Assembly: GCA_018266355.1 (NCBI GenBank)
Contig: JAFEAP010000002.1
Location: forward strand, 1-64,000
DNA: 64,000 nucleotides
Reading direction: 5' to 3'
DNA from: Bdellovibrionales bacterium
GTDB lineage: Bacteria; Bdellovibrionota; UBA1018
Positions 17,343-24,889 of this stretch are shown here, in pieces. Positions within the stretch are counted from its first letter, which is position 1; every line of letters begins with the position of its first letter. The translations under genes were made by a program, and so were the position numbers. A model generated the notes under the pieces. It ran no database searches. It was not told the DNA's origin and saw only the letters and a program-made list of their open reading frames with translations.

Positions 17343-17420
17343 GGTGGCCGTAGCTCAGTTGGTTAGAGCATCGGATTGTGATTCCGAGGGTCGGGGGTTC
17401 AAGTCCCCTCGGTCACCCCA
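17343..17420 (+). tRNA. tRNA-His (GTG anticodon)
   Basis: The cloverleaf is complete. The acceptor stem GTGGCCG at 17344-17350 pairs with CGGTCAC at 17410-17416, the extra G at 17343 opposes discriminator C at 17417 as expected for tRNA-His, and CCA is encoded at 17418-17420. The anticodon loop TTGTGAT gives anticodon GTG. The T arm has GGGGGTTCAAGTCCCC. Its 3' end serves as the left attachment site of the island that follows. Confidence 0.96.
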
Positions 17421-17422
17421 TT
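17412..17422 (+). repeat. Left attachment core (attL) in tRNA-His 3' end
   Basis: The sequence GTCACCCCATT covers the last nine bases of the tRNA and the next two. It is repeated at 35482-35492. Both copies are followed by an A/T-rich stretch, (T)AA(A)TTT. Right-side flanking bases also echo the tRNA T loop (GGGTTCA), with a gap of about 10 nt relative to the intact tRNA. Confidence 0.65.
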
Positions 17423-17439
17423 AATTTTTGGATTGTCTG

Positions 17440-17475
17440 GACCCTCGCAGTGGAAAACTGCGGGGGTCTTTTATT
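17440..17475 (+). terminator. Intrinsic terminator after tRNA-His
   Basis: The 12-bp stem GACCCTCGCAGT (17440-17451) pairs with ACTGCGGGGGTC (17457-17468) with a GGAAA loop and one T-G pair, followed by TTTTATTTT. It lies inside the left end of the island, so the tRNA now uses an island-borne terminator. Confidence 0.88.
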
Positions 17476-17746
17476 TTCGGGGTCTTAGAATTCAGGCACT
17501 TAGAACTTCTTCGATCTTCGAATCTTTCCCGAACTGTCGCTGTCTTTCGGGGACCGCCTACTTTTTTCCTACGCTTTTCCTACGGGCGGAGATCGGACTT
17601 TGGCCGATCTCGGCTGGCTTCTCGCACTCTCGCGAGGGGCCGTAGGGTCTGGGAAAGGAGGAGTTGCTATCGAACAATATCCGTCATGTCGGGGATACGC
17701 TTGAATTCGCGAATCAGGCGGGATGCTCAAATATCCCCCGTAGTCT
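17476..17746. other. Left-end island spacer without recognised gene
   Basis: This stretch holds only short open frames without convincing ribosome sites. It contains a few short inverted repeats, including GTCTTT/AAAGAC around 17739-17761, which overlaps the end of the membrane-protein gene and may help end its transcription. No known RNA was recognised. Confidence 0.4.
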
Positions 17747-18313
17747 TTAATGCTCTAAAGACGCTTTCAACTTTTCGTATGAAGTAGTCATTTTCTGGTA
17801 ATCCGCCCTTAGATTCGCCAAAATTAGCCCGACTTTATCGTAGACGTTGTCCCCACTCCTATGGGCTGCCTCAAGAGTACGAAATGCCCTTATCGCCATG
17901 CGAGTCGTGTCGACCAAACCTTTGGCATCGCAATAAAAAGAAATGATTGCATGCTGAAGACTACGATCGCGCAGATAACCAACACGCAGTGCACTTGCAT
18001 TGTAGACCGAAAAGTATTCCTCATCTGCCGACCACTCCGGCGCCACGTAAAACAAGGAATCCAAATCAAGCTGGACCCCTGAAGGATCGCCCTTGCCTAA
18101 ACCCAGGGCCTTTCCAAGAGAATCATCATACCGTTTCTTCAAGAGTTCTGATTCCGCCGAAATGGCGCTGAGAAATGCCGTCCCTTCTCTACGCTGGTCA
18201 CCTTTTCTAAAAATCCATGCTGTTAACGTCGTGAGAAACCACCCAATAATGACGAATACACCGCCAACTATTGCGCCTAGGAGTTCCGGTCGTTTCAGAA
18301 TTTCTCCACACAT
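17747..18313 (-). CDS. Single-pass membrane protein of unknown function
   Basis: The protein has 188 residues. The ATG at 18313 is taken because GGGG lies upstream and it begins 1 nt after the stop of the XRE regulator gene; the longer open frame would overlap that gene. One transmembrane segment (LLGAIVGGVFVIIGWFLTTLTAWIF) lies near residues 12-36. The rest is a soluble domain with two helical stretches (FLSAISAESELLKKRYDDSL and the C-terminal LRADYQKMTTSYEKLKASLEH). I do not recognise the family. Its base composition is more AT-rich than the core chromosome. Position at the island edge with a coupled regulator would fit an accessory or defence role, but that is inference. Confidence 0.55.
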   Translation of the reverse strand: MCGEILKRPELLGAIVGGVFVIIGWFLTTLTAWIFRKGDQRREGTAFLSAISAESELLKKRYDDSLGKALGLGKGDPSGVQLDLDSLFYVAPEWSADEEYFSVYNASALRVGYLRDRSLQHAIISFYCDAKGLVDTTRMAIRAFRTLEAAHRSGDNVYDKVGLILANLRADYQKMTTSYEKLKASLEH

Positions 18314-18314
18314 C

Positions 18315-19070
18315 TCAAATCGCCCCTTTCGGGAAATCTCCAACCTTTTTTCCAGAAACAAAATATAAATACGGCACAAAACTCATATCTAAATTTCTCA
18401 AGTTTTGCCTATCAATCTCCGAAATCTGATTCGCGATCGCCTCGAGCATCCCTGCGACTCTCTCCGCCTGTTCTTTCGTAAGATACGCGACGACAAGGCG
18501 ATCATCTCGATCCACCCAGAACTCCTTCGGCTGGTCTAAATTCTTTACCGTATGCTCGGCCTGGAGCGCATAGAGCTTCGTCTTCAAATCGTAAAACGCG
18601 CGACCGCGCCGGAACTTCATTCGTCGACCGTTGTCGTTCAACTGATACCGCTCGCCTTGAAGCTCGAGAAGGAGTCGCTCCGACTTTAGTCGCTTGAGTA
18701 AACTTTGGATCGATACGAGCGAAGCGTTCGTCTCCGTCTCGAGCTCGCGAATCGTCCTCGGAACATTCAGCGCGACGAAAACGAGGTAACGCCGAAAGTC
18801 CGAGCAAAGATAATTCTCGAATCCCTCCGAAACTTCGAACGGTGCGATTCGTCGCTCGGCCTCTTCGACGATCAGCGCCGCGTTCACTCCGAGCACTCGG
18901 GTGATTTCGTAAAGTCGCTCGAGCGTGAGCTCAGTTTCTCCCGAAAGCGAACGCGAGACGCTCGACTGGCTCGAGCCGATCTCTTCCGCGAGTGTCTGCA
19001 TCGTCAGCCCTTGGGCCTTCATTCGTTCCCGGATCACCTGACAGATGAGCTTTTCGTTCTTCGTCGCCAT
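18315..19070 (-). CDS. XRE-family regulator with C-terminal winged-helix-like region
   Basis: The protein has 251 residues from the ATG at 19070. The N-terminal helix-turn-helix is clear: LTMQTLAEEIGSSQSSVSRSLSGETELTLERLYEI. The middle (TIRELETETNASLVSIQSLLKRLKSERLLLE) resembles a second, winged-helix DNA-binding fold. The C-terminal part is an unassigned domain. It is probably a repressor of its own operon, since several inverted repeats lie directly upstream of its start. It is tightly coupled with the membrane protein downstream. A role in controlling island genes, including the divergent small protein gene, is plausible. Confidence 0.72.
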   Translation of the reverse strand: MATKNEKLICQVIRERMKAQGLTMQTLAEEIGSSQSSVSRSLSGETELTLERLYEITRVLGVNAALIVEEAERRIAPFEVSEGFENYLCSDFRRYLVFVALNVPRTIRELETETNASLVSIQSLLKRLKSERLLLELQGERYQLNDNGRRMKFRRGRAFYDLKTKLYALQAEHTVKNLDQPKEFWVDRDDRLVVAYLTKEQAERVAGMLEAIANQISEIDRQNLRNLDMSFVPYLYFVSGKKVGDFPKGAI

Positions 19071-19088
19071 GCCGAAGAGATACCCCAC

Positions 19089-19160
19089 ATGTGCAATAAA
19101 TGCATATTTTAATCCCCTTTTGTGCGGATTCTGCACAGGAACTGCATTTTATGCATTTTA
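19089..19160. promoter_or_regulatory. Cluster of inverted repeats, candidate operators
   Basis: Upstream of the XRE gene lie TGTGC-N7-GCACA (19121-19137), TGCATTTTATGCA (19143-19155) and a related TGTGCAATAAATGCAT (19090-19105), with an AT-rich ATATTTTAAT that may be a -10. Shared TGTGC/TGCAT half-sites suggest repeated binding of one dimeric regulator, most simply the XRE protein itself. Confidence 0.45.
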
Positions 19161-19244
19161 GGGTCTTCTTTCCCTGATCCACCCGCTAAACGGTCTCTCC
19201 AACAACACGGACCTCTAAACGGTCCGAGAAAGCGGAGAAGCCCT

Positions 19245-19460
19245 ATGCCTGTTCTCGTCATCATCCCGATCATCCTAAAAATCCTTCCCCTCGGAGTCGT
19301 CGTCGTCGAGGCCGGCGGCGGTGGCCACGGCGGAGGCGGCCCGAAAGGCCGTGTGGAAATCATCAGAGCCTTAAGCAGAGCCGAACTCGGAGTCTCGAGC
19401 GGCTCTCGTCACGCCGCCCTCGCTTTCGAAACTCACGAGGAGAAACCGTCGCTTAGCTGA
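19245..19460 (+). CDS. Small protein with hydrophobic N-terminus and Gly/His stretch
   Basis: The protein has 71 residues. The ATG at 19245 has GGAGAAG just upstream. Residues 1-21 are strongly hydrophobic (MPVLVIIPIILKILPLGVV) and would form a membrane anchor, followed by a Gly/His-rich stretch (GGGGHGGGG) and a polar tail. No family is recognised. It lies between the XRE regulator and the long hairpin, divergent from the regulator. It may be a real island small protein or a chance frame; the ribosome site and hydrophobic pattern favour the former. Confidence 0.4.
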   Translation: MPVLVIIPIILKILPLGVVVVEAGGGGHGGGGPKGRVEIIRALSRAELGVSSGSRHAALAFETHEEKPSLS

Positions 19461-19462
19461 TC

Positions 19463-19535
19463 GCCCGCCCTTGTACGGAAGCTGACCCCGCCCCCACTAC
19501 GAGGTGGGATCGGGGTCAGCTTCCAGGGCAGGCGG
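19463..19535. repeat. Long interrupted hairpin, candidate origin of transfer or replication
   Basis: A perfect 14-bp arm GGAAGCTGACCCCG (19477-19490) pairs with its complement at 19511-19524. Nested inside is CCCAC/GTGGG with loop TACGAG, and outside are further paired bases GCCCT/AGGGC and GCC/GGC. The whole structure ends just before the GTG start of the replication-relaxation-like gene. It has no T tail, so it does not look like a plain terminator. Position and shape fit an oriT, a replication origin or a REP-type element. Confidence 0.6.
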
Positions 19536-19538
19536 TAA

Positions 19539-20255
19539 GTGACGGTTTCAAGAATCGAAGAAAGCGAGGGCGGCGTGGGAGTGGTTTTACAGTCGAGAGA
19601 CAGAAGGCTGATGACCCTCTGCTACGAGCAGGGGTTCATCAGCCTTAATCAAGTCGAACGGTATCTGTTTCGAGAAGCGGATCCGAGACGCGCGAGAGAG
19701 CGCGTCCTCGAGCTCGAGCGCGCGGGCTACGTCTTTCGAACGAAAACTTACGGCGAATCGCGAAACACCCTCGTCCGCCTCACTCTCGCAGGTCTCGCCG
19801 TCGCGCTCGGAAATACCGACCTCGAGATCAAGCCGCGCTCGAGGATCGATTTCGCGACGCTCGATCACGATCTGAAACTCATCGACATCCGTATGAAACT
19901 TGAAGAACGCTGGAAAGATTTTCGCTGGATCCCCGAACGCGCCATCCGCGCGGCGGATTACCCCGAAGTGCCCGACGGACTCTGTCTTTTCTCCGATGGA
20001 CGAAAAGTGGCGATCGAACTCGAAAACTCGCTGAAGGGCGAAGCTCGCACCCTTCGGCTCCTATCTCGATGGAGGGATACCGATGTTTCTCTGGTTATCT
20101 ATTTTGCTTCTCATCCCGGAATCCGTCGCAAGTATGAACGACTTCTCGCACATCATGAAATTGGCGTGGAAACCCGAGTATTCGATCTTTCAGCGCTTCT
20201 TTCTCATGACGCTCGGAGTTTTCCTGAGGATCTCGGAACTTCTGGCGAAGAGTAA
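19539..20255 (+). CDS. Replication-relaxation (Replic_Relax)-like protein
   Basis: The protein has 238 residues from a GTG start with GGCGG upstream. The N-terminal winged-helix (RDRRLMTLCYEQGFISLNQVERYLF, then RARERVLELERAGYVFRTKTYG) is followed by RLTLAGLAVAL and the family-like block IDFATLDHDLKLIDIRMKLEERW, then PDGLCLFSDGRKVAIELENS and RRKYERLL. This resembles the Replic_Relax family known from plasmids and mobile elements and thought to act in DNA relaxation/replication. The central D..E.E pattern is reminiscent of a degenerate nuclease fold. It lies directly after the long hairpin and overlaps the transfer ATPase gene. Confidence 0.65.
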   Translation: MTVSRIEESEGGVGVVLQSRDRRLMTLCYEQGFISLNQVERYLFREADPRRARERVLELERAGYVFRTKTYGESRNTLVRLTLAGLAVALGNTDLEIKPRSRIDFATLDHDLKLIDIRMKLEERWKDFRWIPERAIRAADYPEVPDGLCLFSDGRKVAIELENSLKGEARTLRLLSRWRDTDVSLVIYFASHPGIRRKYERLLAHHEIGVETRVFDLSALLSHDARSFPEDLGTSGEE

Positions 20256-21729
20256 ATTCGGCGCCGTTATCGCCTTCGCGGTTTTGATCCTCCTTTTCTT
20301 CAAGAAAAATCCGTTCGTATTCTTCGCTCCGCTCCTTAAGATCCTGATTTGGCCCCTCTTACTTTATCGTTACCTTCGGTTTCTCTACGCCGACCGACGA
20401 CCGCTGCGCCCCTACACCGTCCGACTCGGTGACTACGAGCTCCCTACCGAATCGCGGCTCCGCCATACCCACATCGTCGGGGCGACTGGATCGGGTAAAA
20501 CCGTCCTGATCGAGCATCTCCTCTTCCAAGACCTAAAAAACGGACTCGGCGCCGTCGTGATCGATCCGAAGGGAGACCGCGAGCTTTTTGAACGCGTACG
20601 CGACTTTTGTCGATCGATCGGGCGAAGTGGCGATCTCCATTACTTGTCCGCGACTTATCCGAAGGAGAGCAAAACCTGGAACCCCTGCCAACTCGGAAGC
20701 GCCTCGAACCTTCAAACGAAGTTCTATAACGCGAATACATTCTCGGAACCCCACTACGCGAAGGCTTGCGAAAAGGGGTTACTCCGCGCGTTCGAGAACC
20801 TCCTCCGCCAATCTCCGAACGGCTTCGCCCTTCCCGATCTCGTCCGAGAAATCGAGATCCAGAACCGGGAGACGAAAAATCCGATGCTCGAAGGTCTCGG
20901 TTACGACCTCTATAATCTCGCGAGCGGCGAATGGTCGACCGTGATCGGCGCGAAATCGCTCGAACGCCGCGAAAAGGCGATTTCCCTCCTCGAAATCACC
21001 CGGCGAAACGAAATCCTCTTCGTCGATCTTCCGACGGAAGCCTCCGCGGTCCAAAGCGCTCGCGTCGGAAAACTCCTTCTCCAAGAGCTCATGCTTATCT
21101 CCGGTCTACGGAAGACCTTTCCGAACCTACGGTCCGACCGCCCCTTCTCTATATACATCGACGAGTTCGACGCCTTCGCGTCCGAATCTTTCGTCACCCT
21201 CCTCAATAAAGGCCGCTCGAGCGGATTCATGATTCACCTCGCGCACCAGACCCTCTCCGATCTCGAACGCATCTCGCCCACTTTCGCGGGCCAAGTCATG
21301 GGAAACACGAATATCCGTTCAGTCTTCCGGCAGGACGACCCGAAAGACGCCGAGACCTGGTCGAAGTTCTTCGGCACCGAGAGAACCGTAAAAACAACGT
21401 GGCAGACGGACGGTGGCGCCGAAACCGGAATGCGCTCGAACCGCGAAGTCCAAGAGTTCCGGGTGAAGCCGGACGAAATCAAAGAACTTCGGACCGGTCG
21501 ATGCATTTTGAGTAGCAAGACCGACGGAATCCTCACGCTCCTCGATGTTCCGCCGCCTCTCGCGATCGAAGAGCCAACACTCGAGCTCGAGCGCTTTGAT
21601 CCCTCTACCCTCTCGAACGCGGCTTCTGTCCCAGCGTCACGAAAAATTCCGCTCGCCCCGAAGTTTAAGTTTTCGCCCGAAATAGTTCGGTCGGATGTCC
21701 CCGGTAAAAAGAAAGGAAACGCTCCATGA
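20083..21729 (+). CDS. Type IV coupling protein (VirD4/TraG-like) ATPase
   Basis: The protein has 548 residues if translation begins at 20083, where GGAGGG lies 6 nt upstream; this overlaps the previous gene by 173 nt, which is unusual. Later ATGs at 20155 or 20206 would reduce the overlap. The N-terminal region has transmembrane segments (IAFAVLILLFF and the following hydrophobic run). Walker A is GATGSGKT at 133-140, a Walker B-like stretch is SIYIDEFDAF, and LAHQTLSDL is a sensor-like motif. Such ATPases bring DNA to a conjugation channel. No channel genes are in this island, so it would use a host or plasmid channel. The stop overlaps the next start by ATGA. Confidence 0.82.
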   Translation: MFLWLSILLLIPESVASMNDFSHIMKLAWKPEYSIFQRFFLMTLGVFLRISELLAKSKFGAVIAFAVLILLFFKKNPFVFFAPLLKILIWPLLLYRYLRFLYADRRPLRPYTVRLGDYELPTESRLRHTHIVGATGSGKTVLIEHLLFQDLKNGLGAVVIDPKGDRELFERVRDFCRSIGRSGDLHYLSATYPKESKTWNPCQLGSASNLQTKFYNANTFSEPHYAKACEKGLLRAFENLLRQSPNGFALPDLVREIEIQNRETKNPMLEGLGYDLYNLASGEWSTVIGAKSLERREKAISLLEITRRNEILFVDLPTEASAVQSARVGKLLLQELMLISGLRKTFPNLRSDRPFSIYIDEFDAFASESFVTLLNKGRSSGFMIHLAHQTLSDLERISPTFAGQVMGNTNIRSVFRQDDPKDAETWSKFFGTERTVKTTWQTDGGAETGMRSNREVQEFRVKPDEIKELRTGRCILSSKTDGILTLLDVPPPLAIEEPTLELERFDPSTLSNAASVPASRKIPLAPKFKFSPEIVRSDVPGKKKGNAP

Positions 21730-21974
21730 ACGCCCCTCCCCTAAACGAGACCTTAGGTCGAATCATCGAATCGAAATTCGCAGAAAAAAACTGGCTTACC
21801 ACCGGAGATCTCGCCGAGGTCTTCGAATGCGACGCGAAAGCGATCCATTCGTGGATTAAAGCGACTCTAAAGCTCCCCGAGGAGAAGCATCCGCCTCGCA
21901 TCAAGCTCGGTCGGGAGGTTCGATTCCCGAAGGCCGAGTTTTTAGTCTGGATTGGAACCCAGGCGAAGGAATAG
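21726..21974 (+). CDS. Small helix-turn-helix protein, excisionase-like
   Basis: The protein has 82 residues, starting in an ATGA overlap with the ATPase gene. The core LTTGDLAEVFECDAKAIHSWIKA is a helix-turn-helix, and IKLGREVRFPKAEFLVWI is the winged part seen in helix_turn_helix_17/excisionase proteins. It probably binds DNA in the island's transfer or excision steps. A second protein of similar type follows 71 nt later. Confidence 0.65.
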   Translation: MNAPPLNETLGRIIESKFAEKNWLTTGDLAEVFECDAKAIHSWIKATLKLPEEKHPPRIKLGREVRFPKAEFLVWIGTQAKE

Positions 21975-21987
21975 CGCCCGCGCCTCC

Positions 21988-22015
21988 GTCGGCCCGCCAT
22001 TCGCGGCGGGCCGAC
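21988..22015 (+). terminator. GC-rich hairpin between two HTH genes
   Basis: A perfect 11-bp stem GTCGGCCCGCC (21988-21998) pairs with 22005-22015 around loop ATTCGC. No T run follows, so it may be a weak terminator, an mRNA-stabilising hairpin or a binding site. Confidence 0.5.
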
Positions 22016-22045
22016 CCCCAAATCGACTTTCAAAGGAGTCCGGCT

Positions 22046-22267
22046 ATGAGTATCGTAGAGGAAGCGACAGCACGGGAAACCGAGTTTGAGGTCATTGACC
22101 GCCTGACTTGGATGAATTCGAAGGAAGCCGCAAGGTATCTTCGGAAAACACGAAACGCTCTCCACATCATGGTCGCGCGCGGCTACGTCCGGGCTCGGCG
22201 ATTTCGGGGGCGGCTTTACTTCCGAAGAATCGAATTAGATCGTTTGCTTGAATCCTCGACCTCTTAG
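22046..22267 (+). CDS. Excisionase-family DNA-binding protein
   Basis: The protein has 73 residues. The ATG follows AAAGGAG. The fold is the excisionase/MerR-type winged HTH: MNSKEAARYLRKTRNALHIMVARGYVRARRFRGRLYFRRIELDRLL. Position 27 nt upstream of the integrase gene supports a role as recombination directionality factor for excision of the island from tRNA-His, though some such proteins are plain regulators. Confidence 0.72.
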   Translation: MSIVEEATARETEFEVIDRLTWMNSKEAARYLRKTRNALHIMVARGYVRARRFRGRLYFRRIELDRLLESSTS

Positions 22268-22293
22268 CCGGGACCAGGTCCCAGGAGGATTCA

Positions 22294-23505
22294 ATGGCTG
22301 TCAGCAGTTACACGAAAAATGGCGAAAAGTTTTGGCAGGTCTACGTCGACGTCCGCGGACGCGAGTATAAGGGCCGCGTCCAAAAGCGCGCCTTAGGTAT
22401 CAAGACCGAGCGCGAAGCACTCGCGATCGAAAAGCGACTCTTTCGCGAAGCGACCGAGGAACTTACGGCAAAGGTGATGAAAGGCGCTCGGTGGATCGAC
22501 GTCATCGATCGATGGGTGCGCCACCACGAACTCTATCCGACGAAGCGAATGGCGAAGACGACCATTCTCGACTACGAGGCCGTCCTTCATAACTACACGA
22601 AGGGTTGGCTCGATAAGCCCGCATCTGAACTAAACCGCGCCGACGGTCGGGAGGTACTCGACCGCGCTCGCGATTCGGGGCGAAGCTTTCGATTCTGTCG
22701 CGGGCTGAAATCGACGATCAATCTCGTCTATAACTTCGGAATAGAAGAGCGCCTCATTCCCGGCGTGAAGCACAGCCCCGTCTTCGGCCTCGAGCTCGAA
22801 CCCGACCGCGAGGAAAAGACCCCGGAGATTCTCACCATCGACGAAATCCGCACTCTCCTCCGGAAAGCGAAAGAACAGCAATGCGAATGGTACCCGATGT
22901 GGGCCGGAGCGATTATGACCGGCTGTCGAAGCGGCGAACTCCATGAACTCCGCCGAGCAGACCTCGAGCTCATCTCTCGCGAACAGGCCCGACTCGAGGA
23001 CGAGAAGCCATTCGATAAGCGGAACTACGGAGTCCTGAAAGTACGGCGCGGCTACAATACTCGCTTCCGACAGGTCGGCCCGACGAAAGCCGGCTATTGG
23101 CGAACGGTCCCCATCTCGAGTGAGTTCTACCGGTTCTTAGTCGAAGAACTGAAAGTCGAAACCCTCAAACCCGAGGAGCATCTCTTCCCGAGGCATTGGG
23201 CCTGGGACAAGGGACTTCAAGCTCGCTACCTCCGGATATTCTGCGAATCAAACGGCATCCCTTCGATCCGGTTTCACGCCCTTCGGGCTTGTTTCGCGAC
23301 TCAGCTGATCGGCAGCGGAATTCCGCCGTTTATCGTGATGAAGATCTGCGGGTGGCGGGATTTGAAAACGATGCAGAGGTACATCCGCATGGCCGGCATC
23401 GAGGAAAAGGGGGCGACCGAGAGGCTGAACTTTCTCCCGACTCCGGAGGCGACGATGGAGAAGGTTGTGCAGTTACTCGAATTCAAAACGCCGAAGAAGG
23501 AGTGA
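22294..23505 (+). CDS. Tyrosine site-specific integrase
   Basis: The protein has 403 residues; the ATG follows AGGAGG. The N-terminal part has an AP2-like arm-binding region (FWQVYVDVRGREYKGRVQKRALG), then a SAM-like core-binding domain. The catalytic domain has Arg in MTGCRSGELHELRR, HALR with His and Arg near 328-331, GWRD, and the nucleophile Tyr in MQRYIRMAG. All key residues are present, so it should be active. It would recombine the tRNA-His attachment site with the circular island. It sits about 4.9 kb from the left end rather than directly at an end. Confidence 0.92.
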   Translation: MAVSSYTKNGEKFWQVYVDVRGREYKGRVQKRALGIKTEREALAIEKRLFREATEELTAKVMKGARWIDVIDRWVRHHELYPTKRMAKTTILDYEAVLHNYTKGWLDKPASELNRADGREVLDRARDSGRSFRFCRGLKSTINLVYNFGIEERLIPGVKHSPVFGLELEPDREEKTPEILTIDEIRTLLRKAKEQQCEWYPMWAGAIMTGCRSGELHELRRADLELISREQARLEDEKPFDKRNYGVLKVRRGYNTRFRQVGPTKAGYWRTVPISSEFYRFLVEELKVETLKPEEHLFPRHWAWDKGLQARYLRIFCESNGIPSIRFHALRACFATQLIGSGIPPFIVMKICGWRDLKTMQRYIRMAGIEEKGATERLNFLPTPEATMEKVVQLLEFKTPKKE

Positions 23506-23510
23506 TCTTG

Positions 23511-23551
23511 GATCGGCCCGGGCCCAGCCTACCGCTGGCCCCGGGCCGATC
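23511..23551 (+). terminator. Strong hairpin after the integrase gene
   Basis: An 18-bp stem (23511-23528 with 23534-23551; one mismatch) encloses a 5-nt loop CTACC directly after the integrase stop. It lacks a long T tract but is very stable. It probably ends the transfer/integration operon. Confidence 0.65.
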
Positions 23552-23589
23552 GGTTATCTGAAGCCGATGGCTAAACGCGCGCGATTCGC

Positions 23590-23748
23590 CTTCTCAGGGT
23601 TTTGATTATATTATGTATAAATTTCAACAAGATATGATCTAGCAACTAGGCTTAAGTATACCTATAAATATCCGATATATGATTATACGTATTCTTTTAA
23701 ATATACATAAATTTGATTTTTGGATACTTTTAAGTAATCATAAAGACT
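23590..23748. promoter_or_regulatory. Very AT-rich regulatory stretch upstream of mystery protein pair
   Basis: About 150 nt are strikingly AT-rich compared with both sides. Several overlapping -10-like motifs (for example TATAAA, TATATG) and short palindromes such as around ATATCCGATATAT occur. It should hold the promoter and autoregulatory operator of the mobile mystery A/B operon, the XRE-type A protein being the likely repressor. Confidence 0.5.
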
Positions 23749-24249
23749 ATGAAACCGGACAAAAAAGCGCTCACACTCCAACGTAAAATCCTCTCTCAGA
23801 AGATCGCTTCTTGGATGAGCCTCTCGGACCCAAGTCGCCCACCATCGGGTTGGCTTCGTGCCGTCCGCGGCGCACTCGGCATCACGACCCGACAACTTGC
23901 CGCGCTCATTGGAACGAACCACGCCGGAATCGCCGCGCTCGAAAAACGCGAGACGGAAGGCAAGGTCACCATCGAGACGCTCGAAAAGGCCGCGAAGGCC
24001 ATGGGATGTCGCTTTGTCTATGCGATCATCCCCGACCAGCCGAACCATAGCCTAGACGAAATTCTCGATCGGCGTGCGACCACGACTGCCAAGCGCATCC
24101 TCGGTCGCATCGAGCACTCGATGCGCCTTGAACGCCAAGGGTCTCCAGACGAAGAAATCGCCGAGGAAGTCAAAAAACTCGCGCACGAGCTAAAAGAGTC
24201 GCTGGATTCAAGACTCTGGGAGACATCCGCGAAGAAGCAGAGCGCATAG
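23749..24249 (+). CDS. Mobile mystery protein A (XRE-type antitoxin-like)
   Basis: The protein has 166 residues. It matches mobile mystery protein A: basic N-terminal segment, SGWLRAVRGALGITTRQLAALIGTNHAGIAALEKRE as helix-turn-helix, then MGCRFVYAIIP. The C-terminal tail is helical and charged. The family is always paired with the Fic-type B protein on mobile elements. By analogy with Fic toxin-antitoxin pairs it may neutralise or repress B; this is inference. The stop is 1 nt before the GTG of B. Confidence 0.86.
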   Translation: MKPDKKALTLQRKILSQKIASWMSLSDPSRPPSGWLRAVRGALGITTRQLAALIGTNHAGIAALEKRETEGKVTIETLEKAAKAMGCRFVYAIIPDQPNHSLDEILDRRATTTAKRILGRIEHSMRLERQGSPDEEIAEEVKKLAHELKESLDSRLWETSAKKQSA

Positions 24250-24250
24250 G

Positions 24251-24850
24251 GTGGCGTTTACTCCCAAGTACCCGAAAGGTGCGACTCCCCTCACTCGCGA
24301 CGAGCTCGCCGGGCTCATTCCGAACTACATTTCGACCCAGGGGGAACTGAACTCGCTCGAGCGGACGAACATCCTCGCCGCTCAGAAATGGGCATCGAAG
24401 AAACCGTCCTCCGATATTCTATCAGTCGGTTTCGTCTATAATCTCCACGCGAAGATGTTCGATCAAGTCTGGAAGTGGGCAGGCTCCCCGCGGACCAGCG
24501 ACAAAAACATCGGCGTGCCGTGGTCCCAGATCACGACGGCCCTGCCGACCCTACTTAAAAATGTCGAGACGTGGATTTCTGGAAGTGTCTATTCCTGGGA
24601 CGAGATCGGCGCTCGTTTTCATCACCGCCTGGTCGAGATCCACGTTTTCCCGAATGGAAACGGCCGACATGCGCGCATCGTGACCGACCTGCTCTTAGAA
24701 AAGAACGGTCAGATTCCTTTCTCATGGGGCGAAAACCAAGGACCGCTACCTCTAGAGGAAGAAGGCGCCACGCGCACGGAGTATATCGAGGCATTACGAG
24801 AAGCCGATCTAAAGAAGTTCGCGCGACTCGTCCGCTTCGTGCGGAGCTAA
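24251..24850 (+). CDS. Mobile mystery protein B (Fic/DOC-family)
   Basis: The protein has 199 residues from a GTG start. The Fic signature is HVFPNGNGRHAR at 131-142. The catalytic His and GNGR anion hole are kept, but the usual Asp/Glu metal ligand is Asn, as can be seen in this subfamily. Fic proteins transfer AMP or another nucleotide group to a target protein. No inhibitory (S/T)xxxE(G/N) motif is evident, so inhibition would have to come from protein A. The pair is coupled and probably stabilises the island or interferes with phage. Confidence 0.86.
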   Translation: MAFTPKYPKGATPLTRDELAGLIPNYISTQGELNSLERTNILAAQKWASKKPSSDILSVGFVYNLHAKMFDQVWKWAGSPRTSDKNIGVPWSQITTALPTLLKNVETWISGSVYSWDEIGARFHHRLVEIHVFPNGNGRHARIVTDLLLEKNGQIPFSWGENQGPLPLEEEGATRTEYIEALREADLKKFARLVRFVRS

Positions 24851-24889
24851 CGTGATGAACGCCAATATAAATCCACTGAAGGAATCACG

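Noticed and set aside
17428..17787. Plus-strand frame after the tRNA-His gene
   Set aside because: It begins in the terminator region, has no ribosome site and no recognisable pattern.
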